From NCBI GenBank assembly GCA_964573895.1, contig CAZNLS010000025.1, forward strand, positions 1 through 27,989: a DNA stretch of 27,989 bases. The letters run 5' to 3'. The translations under genes were made by a program, and so were the position numbers. Below the pieces are notes generated by a model, which was not told the origin of the DNA, did not search any database, and worked only from the letters and a program-made list of their open reading frames with translations. The DNA comes from CAZNLS01 sp964573895. GTDB lineage: Bacteria > Acidobacteriota > Aminicenantia > UBA2199. This document shows, piece after piece, positions 7,267 to 14,763 of the stretch (positions are counted from its first letter, which is position 1; the number at the start of each line of letters is the position of its first letter).

Positions 7267-9123
7267 ATGTGGAAAAAAAAATTAAATCTTACTACAGAAT
7301 TCCTAAAGAAAAACAGGGGGGTAATTCTTATCATTCTCCTGGCAATAATTACAATAATGGGAATCTTTTTATTTTTAAATATTTCAAAGACAAAAAACAT
7401 AGAATTCATGGCGAATGATTCACTTAAAAGAATAGAAACAACATATCACGATTTTGAAAAGTCGACATCTCTTGCCCTGTCCGGGGCTGTAGCAATTCTT
7501 GCTAGAGATAAGAGATTGGGAGCAATCTTTCTTGAAAAGGACAGAGATAAACTGTATCACTACTCATTGCCAATATATAAGGAATTAAAAAATAAGCGGA
7601 TTCTGACACACTGGTATTTTTTAAATCCCGAACCGGTAAGGACATGTTTTCTGAGAGAGCACAACAAGGGACTCTACGGCGACATAATCACCAGGGTTAC
7701 ATATGATAAATGTGTGAAATATAAAAGGACCACCCATGGAAAAGAGTTGGGGAAAACAGCATTTGCTTTAAGAGTAGTATATCCATGGTACAGAAATGAC
7801 AAACTTATCGGTTACCTTGAAACTGCAATAGAAATAAATGCTTTTTTTGAAAATTTAAAAAAGACAACCGGAGCAGAAATTGCTCTCATAATAGATAAAA
7901 AATTTCTTGATAAGAAAAAGTGGGAGTCAGTTAAAAGGGAAAAAGAAGAAAAGAACAATTGGGATGATGATGATAAATATTTGCTGGTTTCCAGGACCTC
8001 AGTTGAAAAAAGACTCATAAACCTCAGGGATATCCCTGAAATTTTTCCATCAGCACGAAAATTGTTGACAATGATAAAAGACGGTGGGAAAAAATATATA
8101 AGGGGAGTATTTCCACTCACTGATGCTTCCGGGAAAAAAGTCGGAGGTATATTTATTTTAAAAGACATAACAAAAATTTATAACACAATGGTAAGCCAGA
8201 CACATTTTATTGTGATCCTCTCCACGATTTTCCTGGGGATAATGACAATCCTTATGATCTTTTTTCATAAACAGGCTGAAATGAAACTCAGAAAATACAG
8301 ATACCATCTTGAAGAACTTGTGGAAGAGAAAACTAAAGAGTTGACGAACGAATTGAAAGAGAATGAATTACTTCAAAAAAGAGAACTTGAGGCGATAAAA
8401 CTCGCCGAAAACGCTTCAAAGATGGCATCAGTCGGAGTCATAACAGCAGGCATCACCCATGAAATCAATCAGCCCTTAAATGCCATTAAAGTATCATCAG
8501 ACAGTATCTTATTTTGGAACAGACAGCAGGAGGGCAGATTACCGGATATCATCGTTTCACAACTGAAAAACATATCAAAAGGAATTGACAGGATAACCGC
8601 AATTATTTCTCACATGAGAAATTTCTGGAATATTAAAAGATCTGTTAAAGTTCCCATCACTAATCTGAATGTTGCAGTCGATGGAGCCGTTTCACTGCTA
8701 AATCACCAGTTAAAAGAGGAAAAAACAGAACTTCTTTTCAGAAAAGATAATTCTCCTGTCTATGTCAGAGGCGAGGTACTTCATTTCGAACAGATTATGA
8801 TTAACCTTATCTCAAATGCAATAAAAGCCCAAAGTGAAAATATTGATAAACCGAAATTTATAAATATTACTACTAAAATTTCTAATAATGAAGCAATTTT
8901 AAAAATCCATGATAATGGAAAGGGACTACCTGATGATTTAGACCAGGAGGAGCTGTTTGATCCTTTCTATACGACAAGAGATTCCGGAAGAGGGATGGGA
9001 CTCGGATTGTCGATCATAAAACACTTCGTTAAAATGTATAAAGGGACAATTGAAGCTTCCAATCATAAGGACGGAGGTGCAGAATTTACTCTAAAGTTCA
9101 AAGCCGAAGGAGGTCAGCTGTGA
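7267..9123 (+). CDS. Membrane sensor histidine kinase with dCache_3-like periplasmic sensor
   Basis: The protein has 618 residues. A first membrane helix (about 18-38) and a second (about 312-334) flank a large periplasmic domain. That domain carries HWYFLNPEPVRTCFLREH, GKELGKTAFALRVVYPW and LIGYLETAIEI, the pattern of the double Cache family dCache_3. A coiled coil (about 335-385) joins the kinase core: H398 in THEINQPLN is the phosphorylated histidine, NLISNAIKA is the N box, DNGKGLP (about 549) is G1 and GRGMGLGLSI (about 575) is G2. The ligand is not predictable. The stop overlaps the GTG start of the next gene by 4 bp, so the two are made together as a kinase/regulator pair. The ATG has no visible Shine-Dalgarno sequence; TATAAT lies 15 nt upstream. 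Confidence 0.93.
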   Translation: MWKKKLNLTTEFLKKNRGVILIILLAIITIMGIFLFLNISKTKNIEFMANDSLKRIETTYHDFEKSTSLALSGAVAILARDKRLGAIFLEKDRDKLYHYSLPIYKELKNKRILTHWYFLNPEPVRTCFLREHNKGLYGDIITRVTYDKCVKYKRTTHGKELGKTAFALRVVYPWYRNDKLIGYLETAIEINAFFENLKKTTGAEIALIIDKKFLDKKKWESVKREKEEKNNWDDDDKYLLVSRTSVEKRLINLRDIPEIFPSARKLLTMIKDGGKKYIRGVFPLTDASGKKVGGIFILKDITKIYNTMVSQTHFIVILSTIFLGIMTILMIFFHKQAEMKLRKYRYHLEELVEEKTKELTNELKENELLQKRELEAIKLAENASKMASVGVITAGITHEINQPLNAIKVSSDSILFWNRQQEGRLPDIIVSQLKNISKGIDRITAIISHMRNFWNIKRSVKVPITNLNVAVDGAVSLLNHQLKEEKTELLFRKDNSPVYVRGEVLHFEQIMINLISNAIKAQSENIDKPKFINITTKISNNEAILKIHDNGKGLPDDLDQEELFDPFYTTRDSGRGMGLGLSIIKHFVKMYKGTIEASNHKDGGAEFTLKFKAEGGQL

Positions 9124-10559
9124 AGCTTATGATTGTTGACGATGAAGAAGTAAGCAGAAAAGGGATCTTCAATTTTCTGAAGGGTCAGATAGGGATGGAT
9201 GTGGAGGAATTTGATAATGCACCTGAAGCTTTGAATGCGTATAAGAAAGAGCATTTTCAGATTGTAATCACCGATCTTAAAATGCCGGGAATGGACGGAT
9301 TCCGGCTTCTGAAAGAGATAAAAAAAAATCCACAGGGAAAGTTTACAGATGTAATACTTATAACAGGATTCGGTGATATAGACACGGCAATAGAAGCTTT
9401 GAGAAGTGGAGCATACGATTTCCTCCAGAAGCCCATAAACATTGAAGAACTTTATTCGATTATAAAGAGAAGCGAAGAACATCTAACACTTCTCATTGAG
9501 AACAGGGAATACCGTGAAGAGTTTGATAATCTTTTTAAAAATGAAAGAAAATTATTAAATGAAAAATGTGGAAGTATCCAGGATACTTATATAAAAATTG
9601 CCGGTTATGGCGATATTGGAATCTTTTCCGATCATTTGAAAAGTATTATGGAGTTCAGTATGCAGCTGTACCGCGACAGAAGTGTACCGGTTTTGATTGA
9701 GGGTGACACCGGCACCGGAAAAGAGATTATTGCAAGACTGATCCACCAGGGCGGCACCAATAATAGAGGCGTTCCTTTCATTCCGATCAACTGTGCTGCA
9801 ATTCCGGAAACACTCTTTGAGAATGAACTATTCGGGCATGAACAGGGTTCGTTCACTGATTCAAAAAAAAGCGGAGCAATGGGTAAATTTGAACTTGCTC
9901 ATGAGGGGACACTGTTTCTTGATGAGATTGGCGATCTCCCCCTGGAAATGCAGTCAAAGCTTCTCCGGGTTATCGAAGAAAGAAATTTTTACAAACTCGG
10001 AGGAATAAAAAAAGTAGAAATTGATGTCAGACTCATATGTGCAACCAACCGGAACTTAAAAAAACTTGTCAATGAAAACCGCTTCAGAAGAGATCTATAT
10101 TTCAGGTTAAATACTGCTCAGATCTTGCTTAAACCCCTATCAGAAAGAAGAGAAGAGATAAAACCGCTGGCAAATATATTTCTCCAAAGATTTAATTCTC
10201 AAAAAAATAAAAACTTCAATACAATTTCCGAAAAAGCATCGAAGATTCTTGAATCACATGACTGGCCCGGAAATATAAGAGAACTTTTGAATACGATTGA
10301 AAGAGTAGTCCTCTTAAACGACGACAAAATAGTAAAGCCCGAACACCTGAATTTTATCTCATCCTCCGGTTCGTCAATCCGGAATGAAACGGAAGATATT
10401 ACATTAGACCGGTTGAAGCTTCCTGAAGAAAAATTTGATCTGAAAAAGTTCGAGCAGAATTTAGTATTCAGGGCTCTTCGGAAATTTAATGGTAATAAAA
10501 CGAAAACTGCAGAATATTTAAACCTCACCCGTAGTGCACTGAGAAGTAAACTTAAATAG
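9120..10559 (+). CDS. NtrC-family sigma54-dependent response regulator
   Basis: The protein has 479 residues and three domains. The receiver (1-118) has the acidic pair D7/D8, phospho-acceptor D52 in VITDLKMPGMDG, T82 and K104. The AAA+ domain (about 165-400) has Walker A GDTGTGKE (195-202), Walker B TLFLDEI (264-270) and the arginine-finger region RRDLYFRLN. A Fis-type helix-turn-helix lies at the end (about 447-479, FNGNKTKTAEYLNLTRSAL). The loop that contacts sigma54, normally GAFTGA, reads GSFTDS (243-248); the core FT is kept. The GTG start at 9120 has AAGGAGG upstream and overlaps the kinase stop. A sigma54-like promoter and two dyad sites follow within 150 bp of its end, so the cytochrome conduit operon downstream is the obvious target. 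Confidence 0.94.
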   Translation: MKLMIVDDEEVSRKGIFNFLKGQIGMDVEEFDNAPEALNAYKKEHFQIVITDLKMPGMDGFRLLKEIKKNPQGKFTDVILITGFGDIDTAIEALRSGAYDFLQKPINIEELYSIIKRSEEHLTLLIENREYREEFDNLFKNERKLLNEKCGSIQDTYIKIAGYGDIGIFSDHLKSIMEFSMQLYRDRSVPVLIEGDTGTGKEIIARLIHQGGTNNRGVPFIPINCAAIPETLFENELFGHEQGSFTDSKKSGAMGKFELAHEGTLFLDEIGDLPLEMQSKLLRVIEERNFYKLGGIKKVEIDVRLICATNRNLKKLVNENRFRRDLYFRLNTAQILLKPLSERREEIKPLANIFLQRFNSQKNKNFNTISEKASKILESHDWPGNIRELLNTIERVVLLNDDKIVKPEHLNFISSSGSSIRNETEDITLDRLKLPEEKFDLKKFEQNLVFRALRKFNGNKTKTAEYLNLTRSALRSKLK

Positions 10560-10581
10560 TCAGGATTTCCATATAAATGGC

Positions 10582-10614
10582 TGTTCATTTTTGAACACCG
10601 TTCAATTCCGAACA
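10582..10614. promoter_or_regulatory. Two tandem GTTC-N6-GAAC dyads, probable activator (UAS) sites
   Basis: Two inverted repeats of the same form lie side by side. The first is TGTTCA-TTTT-TGAACA (10582-10597) and the second GTTC-AATTCC-GAAC (10600-10613), with centres 17 bp apart. They lie about 110-130 bp upstream of the start site predicted from the sigma54-like promoter, the usual distance for NtrC-type enhancers, and just after the regulator gene. They are unlikely to form a terminator because the stems are short and no T-run follows at once. Binding by the neighbouring regulator is inferred. Confidence 0.6.
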
Positions 10615-10688
10615 TTGATTCTCTGAATAAAGATACTTCAATATCACCTATATTAACATGTTTTTTTTTATAATCTCTAAAAACAATA

Positions 10689-10705
10689 TTGGCAAGTTTC
10701 TTGAT
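10689..10705 (+). promoter_or_regulatory. Sigma54 (-24/-12) promoter of the porin-cytochrome operon
   Basis: The sequence TTGGCAAGTTTCTTGAT fits the sigma54 consensus TTGGCAC-N4/5-TTGCW at most positions. GG and the -12 element have the correct 10-nt spacing; the main departures are A for C at the end of the -24 box and GA instead of GC at -12. It lies 46 bp before the TTG start of the octahaem lipoprotein gene. An NtrC-family activator is encoded immediately upstream, which greatly strengthens the call. Confidence 0.7.
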
Positions 10706-10750
10706 TACTATTTTAATGAATAAATTTTTAGAGTCAAAAAGGAGGAAAAT

Positions 10751-11941
10751 TTGAAATCTAAAAACCTGATTTTAATTTCTATTTGTATTTTAACCTTTTT
10801 TATCATCTCGGGATGCCGCCCTGAGCAGCAGACTACAGATGACACAACTACCGACCTGTATGCAAACTACGTAGGAAGCCAGGCATGTGCCGGCTGTCAT
10901 AGCAGCCAGTACAATAAATTTATTAAATCCGGCCATCCCTACAAGTTAACAAAGGTCGAAAATGGACAGAAACCAACATTTCCTTTCACTACTCTACCCG
11001 ATATTCCAAATGCAACAGGATTGAAAAACACCATGAATTCACTTGGAGCCCCGCAAAGTTATGCAGATGTGTCTTATGTAATAGGAGGATACAACTGGAA
11101 AGCGAGATTTGTTGATGTCAACGGTTATATAATAACCGGAACCGATGTGCAGTATAACTTCGAGACAGGCGGCTGGGTCGCTTATCACGGATCTGATGTG
11201 GATGTACCCTACAACTGCGGGAAATGCCATACTACCGGCTGGATTGCTTTTGAAGACGGGGGTCAGAGACAAGATTCACTCCCGGGAATGGACGGAACAT
11301 TCTTCAAAGGAGGAGTTCAATGTGAAGAGTGCCACGGTCCCGGAGCGGCTCATGTTGCAAATGGCGGCGGCAAAGATACCATTTCAGTTGATTATTCTGC
11401 CGAACATTGCGGAAAATGCCACACCAGGGATTCCCAGAGAAGAATTGCTTCATCTGGTGGATACATAAAACATCACGAACAGTATGATGAACTACTGGGA
11501 AAGAATCCGGATACAATGCAGAATGTGGGAAAACATCTCAAATCAAATATTGGCTGTAACCAGTGTCACGATCCTCACGCTTCGACAGTAAACCAGGATA
11601 AGACCGGTGTTAAAGGAGTTTCAACGGATTGTATACAGTGCCACTCAGACAGAGTTATTGTGTCAGGAAGAATGGCAGGTATGGATTGCAAAGAATGCCA
11701 CATGCCTAAACTGGCAAAATCTGCAGTTGGACATACCGGAACAGGAACAGGCCCGAACACTGGAGATATTAAATCTCATATTTTCAAGATTGATCTTTCA
11801 AAAGCGGATAACCAGCAGTTCACTGCCGACGGAAAATTCGCAAATCCTTGGTTAACGGGAAAAACAGCATGTAAACATTGCCATAATGGAGTTCAGGCAT
11901 TTGATATAGGATTCCCCTCCGGTATGAAGATCCATAAGTGA
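10751..11941 (+). CDS. Octahaem c-type cytochrome lipoprotein
   Basis: The protein has 396 residues. The signal peptide ends in the lipobox IISGC (C22); residue 23 is arginine, so there is no aspartate inner-membrane retention signal and an outer-membrane location is plausible. Eight CxxCH motifs follow: CAGCH, CGKCH, CEECH (in CEECHGPG), CGKCH, CNQCH, CIQCH, CKECH and CKHCH. Between the first and second is a stretch of about 100 residues without haem. It is the first gene of an operon with a decahaem MtrA-type protein and an MtrB-like barrel, so it probably serves as the outer-face or barrel-associated electron carrier. I see no clear similarity to MtrC/OmcA. The start is TTG at 10751 with GGAGG before it. 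Expression is probably sigma54-dependent. Confidence 0.88.
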   Translation: MKSKNLILISICILTFFIISGCRPEQQTTDDTTTDLYANYVGSQACAGCHSSQYNKFIKSGHPYKLTKVENGQKPTFPFTTLPDIPNATGLKNTMNSLGAPQSYADVSYVIGGYNWKARFVDVNGYIITGTDVQYNFETGGWVAYHGSDVDVPYNCGKCHTTGWIAFEDGGQRQDSLPGMDGTFFKGGVQCEECHGPGAAHVANGGGKDTISVDYSAEHCGKCHTRDSQRRIASSGGYIKHHEQYDELLGKNPDTMQNVGKHLKSNIGCNQCHDPHASTVNQDKTGVKGVSTDCIQCHSDRVIVSGRMAGMDCKECHMPKLAKSAVGHTGTGTGPNTGDIKSHIFKIDLSKADNQQFTADGKFANPWLTGKTACKHCHNGVQAFDIGFPSGMKIHK

Positions 11942-11964
11942 TCCGTCAAAATTGGAGGTGCTAC

Positions 11965-12840
11965 TTGATAATTAAAAAAATGAATAATAGAAAAATTCTC
12001 ATAACACTTATTGCATTCTCATTCCTCTTTTTCTTTTCAACAGGGAATATTCTCTTTGCAAAAGATGAAGTTGGAGTGAAAACATGTGCCGAGTGTCATG
12101 AGGATCTGGCAAAATCTTTTACTGCAAATCCGCATAATGCTGTGGATACTGAAAAACTGGCTGATAGTTTCAGCTGTACTGAATGCCATGGGAATCTGAA
12201 AAAACATCTGGAAAACGGAGAGGAAGGAAATATTTTTGCTTTTAAATCAAATGACCCGGCACCGCAGAAAAACAAATCGTGCCTTAAGTGCCATAAGGAT
12301 TCAAAAAGCAGATTTACAGCAAGCGGACACGGAAAGGCTTCCATGGACTGTACAAGCTGTCACACTATTCACAACAAAAATAAGAACCCAAAACAATTCC
12401 TTCTCAAATCAAGCTCAATGGGAACATGCTTCAACTGTCATGAAGATGTATTCGCCAGATTCAAACTAAATGAACATCACAAGCTAAAAGAGGGAATACT
12501 CAGTTGTAATGACTGTCATGACCCTCATGAACCCGCAACAAGAGAAAGACTTGGTGGCTTTAAGGATCAAAAATGTTTTAAATGTCATAAACTTAAAGAA
12601 GGTCCTTATCTTTATGAACATGCGGCCGTTCAGGTTGAGGGTTGTGCAACCTGTCATGAGGTTCACGGATCTCCAAACAGACATCTGCTTAAAAACCAGA
12701 GGGTTGCAGACCTTTGTTACGGATGTCATACGGTCAGACCCGGATGGCATGCGACTTTTCCTAATGCTCACAACACCAATTGTACGGCTTGTCACTCAGC
12801 AATTCACGGATCGAACCTTTCGTCCAAATTCACCAAATAG
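11965..12840 (+). CDS. MtrA/DmsE-family decahaem periplasmic cytochrome c
   Basis: The protein has 291 residues: a signal peptide (ending near NILFA) and ten CxxCH motifs, the number found in MtrA. The segment GPYLYEHAAVQVEGCATCHE, followed by VHGSPNRHLLKNQR, is the phrase typical of the MtrA/DmsE family. Such proteins sit inside or below an outer-membrane barrel and carry electrons through the membrane. The frame is open from 11938, but TTG at 11965 has GGAGGTG six bases before it and gives a sensible signal peptide; ATG 11980 is the alternative. It follows the octahaem lipoprotein by 23 bp and precedes the barrel gene by 8 bp. It is slightly shorter than Shewanella MtrA (333 residues). The family assignment is from motifs only. 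Confidence 0.9.
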   Translation: MIIKKMNNRKILITLIAFSFLFFFSTGNILFAKDEVGVKTCAECHEDLAKSFTANPHNAVDTEKLADSFSCTECHGNLKKHLENGEEGNIFAFKSNDPAPQKNKSCLKCHKDSKSRFTASGHGKASMDCTSCHTIHNKNKNPKQFLLKSSSMGTCFNCHEDVFARFKLNEHHKLKEGILSCNDCHDPHEPATRERLGGFKDQKCFKCHKLKEGPYLYEHAAVQVEGCATCHEVHGSPNRHLLKNQRVADLCYGCHTVRPGWHATFPNAHNTNCTACHSAIHGSNLSSKFTK

Positions 12841-12848
12841 GAGGCATC

Positions 12849-14684
12849 ATGAAAATTAAACTGATTTTAATTGCTTTATTGTCTTTATCATTGACCGGTT
12901 TTATTATAGGCGGCACTGATTCAGACTCTGATTTTTCCGGAAGCTTCCTGCTCGGTTACAGAGCGGTCGATCTCTCTGCAAACAGTTCACTTAACAAATA
13001 CAAAGAAGATATCAACCTTGAAGACGGGGCACGTCTTTTTAACTTCAATCTCCATCTGATACCCGAAGGAAAATTGAAAAACCTTTTCGACAGATTCGAT
13101 TTCGTCATTAATAATTTCGGTGGTGATCCTTTTGAATCAATGTCAATATCATTTTCCAAATATGGTAAATACAACTTCAAATATGACAGGAGAAAAGCTA
13201 CTTACTTCTACAATGACGTTCTCCTTGGCGGTGATGATCACACATTTAATTTTGACAGGGTTATTGATAACGGATCATTAAAATTCTGGTTGAGCAAAAA
13301 AATGAGGGTATTTATAGATTTCAACCGGTATACAAAGAAAGGAGACAGCACGACAACTCTCGATATCTCTCATGAAGAGTATGAGCTTGATAAAACTGTC
13401 GATGAATCTTCAAACGAACTTTCTATAGGAGTAGACTTCACAGCAGGGAAATTTAATTTTCTTCTGATGGAAAAGATCCAGGATTACAAAAATGGTTATG
13501 AAGTATTCCTTCCCGGATTTTCTCTCGGAGAAGATCAGAGTGCCGGAAATGTAGAAGAGCTGAACTATTTTTTCTTAAACCAGCCTTACGACTTCAGAAA
13601 CCTGACTCACTCCCTAAAAGTAACGGGAAGACCTTCGGACAACTTTCTTCTGCGTGCATCTTTCCAATATAGTGATCAAAACATGCGTCTAACTTATTCA
13701 GAGGCAGCAGATGGCGTCGCTTATACGGGAAAAGATCTGTATTATGCTTATAACGGTGACGGCAGTGTCGACAGAACCATGGGATTATATGATATTGATA
13801 TATCCTATCTGCTGAACAATAAAACAGCATTAACCGGTGCCGTTAGATATCATAACTTCGACCAGTCAGGTATCATGACTATCGACGAATCTGAACACGA
13901 TGCCGCACTGAAATACAACACATTCGGAATAGAGGCAGGATTAAATTTTCAGCTTTCAAAAAAATTAAATGCTTCTTTGGGAATAAGAAACGAGTTGCGT
14001 AATGTAACACTCGATGCTCAGGAAGACAATGCAGAATCGCTGAAAACAACCAGAACCGGATTGTTCGGAAATGTAAAATTCGACCTTTCAAGATCATTCA
14101 GGACAACACTTGATTATCAATACGGTACGTACAAAGATCCGTTCACCATGATCTCTCCCAAAGACTTCCACAGGGTCAGATTCACCGGAAAATATAAAGC
14201 CTCCTCATTCTTCCTGAAGGGTTCCCTACTTTTTAATAAAGTTGAAAACAATGTTGATGCAGACTGGTATTCCGACAAATTTCAGGTAAACGTAAGAACA
14301 GGATTGAATAAAAAGAATGTATACTTCTCACTCGGATACGGACTGATCGATGTCAGACACGATGGAACCAGATCACTTTCCGGGTACGGGGTATCATCAC
14401 CGTGGGAAATATTCTTCCAGGGAAAATCCCATCTGATAGATGCTTATCTTCACCTCAAATTTTCCGAAAAAGTAAATGGCGGAGCATATATCAACTATTA
14501 CCTGAACAAGGGAACATGGGAATTAAAAAGAGTTAGCGGAAGCGCATTTCTCAACTTCAATTTCAGTAACAACCTCATATCCAGGCTCGCATTCAAATAT
14601 GTTGACTACAATGAAGTTGTCAATGGATTCAACGATTATGTTGCTAGGATAATCGAATTCTCAATAGGATATAGCTGGAAATAG
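12849..14684 (+). CDS. MtrB/PioB-like outer-membrane beta-barrel porin of the cytochrome conduit
   Basis: The protein has 611 residues, with a signal peptide and then alternating hydrophobic/polar strands throughout, rich in aromatic residues and ending IEFSIGYSWK. Its size and its place directly after an MtrA-type decahaem gene make it the barrel of a porin-cytochrome complex that sheathes the decahaem protein. No cysteine is present, so the CxxC reported near the N-terminus of proteobacterial MtrB is missing. Sequence similarity to MtrB is not obvious by eye; the call rests mainly on context and barrel features. I chose ATG 12849 because TAGGAGG lies just upstream; the open frame extends to 12780 inside the previous gene. 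A strong terminator follows. Confidence 0.8.
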   Translation: MKIKLILIALLSLSLTGFIIGGTDSDSDFSGSFLLGYRAVDLSANSSLNKYKEDINLEDGARLFNFNLHLIPEGKLKNLFDRFDFVINNFGGDPFESMSISFSKYGKYNFKYDRRKATYFYNDVLLGGDDHTFNFDRVIDNGSLKFWLSKKMRVFIDFNRYTKKGDSTTTLDISHEEYELDKTVDESSNELSIGVDFTAGKFNFLLMEKIQDYKNGYEVFLPGFSLGEDQSAGNVEELNYFFLNQPYDFRNLTHSLKVTGRPSDNFLLRASFQYSDQNMRLTYSEAADGVAYTGKDLYYAYNGDGSVDRTMGLYDIDISYLLNNKTALTGAVRYHNFDQSGIMTIDESEHDAALKYNTFGIEAGLNFQLSKKLNASLGIRNELRNVTLDAQEDNAESLKTTRTGLFGNVKFDLSRSFRTTLDYQYGTYKDPFTMISPKDFHRVRFTGKYKASSFFLKGSLLFNKVENNVDADWYSDKFQVNVRTGLNKKNVYFSLGYGLIDVRHDGTRSLSGYGVSSPWEIFFQGKSHLIDAYLHLKFSEKVNGGAYINYYLNKGTWELKRVSGSAFLNFNFSNNLISRLAFKYVDYNEVVNGFNDYVARIIEFSIGYSWK

Positions 14685-14702
14685 GGCTTCTTCATAAAAA
14701 AT

Positions 14703-14737
14703 AAAAAAGGCGGGAAGAAATTCCCGTCTTTTTTTTT
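14703..14737 (+). terminator. Rho-independent terminator after the conduit operon
   Basis: GGCGGGAA (14709-14716), loop GAAA and TTCCCGTC (14721-14728) form an eight-pair stem with one G-T pair. It is flanked by an A-run on the left and nine T on the right (14729-14737). It ends the sigma54-driven operon and separates it from the NapC-type gene starting 27 bp later. Confidence 0.85.
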
Positions 14738-14751
14738 AAACGATTATAAGG

Positions 14752-14757
14752 TATAAT
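14752..14757 (+). promoter_or_regulatory. -10 box (TATAAT) directly before the NapC-type gene
   Basis: A perfect TATAAT ends 6 nt before the ATG at 14764, so a transcript would begin at or next to the start codon. No -35 box is convincing; the terminator T-run lies at that distance. The gene has no Shine-Dalgarno sequence, which would fit a leaderless message. Weak evidence on its own. Confidence 0.35.
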
Positions 14758-14763
14758 GTTAAA

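Noticed and set aside
10582..10614. Dyads after the response regulator read as its transcription terminator
   Set aside because: Stems are 4-6 bp, no T-run follows either, and two copies at enhancer distance from a sigma54-like promoter fit regulator sites better.
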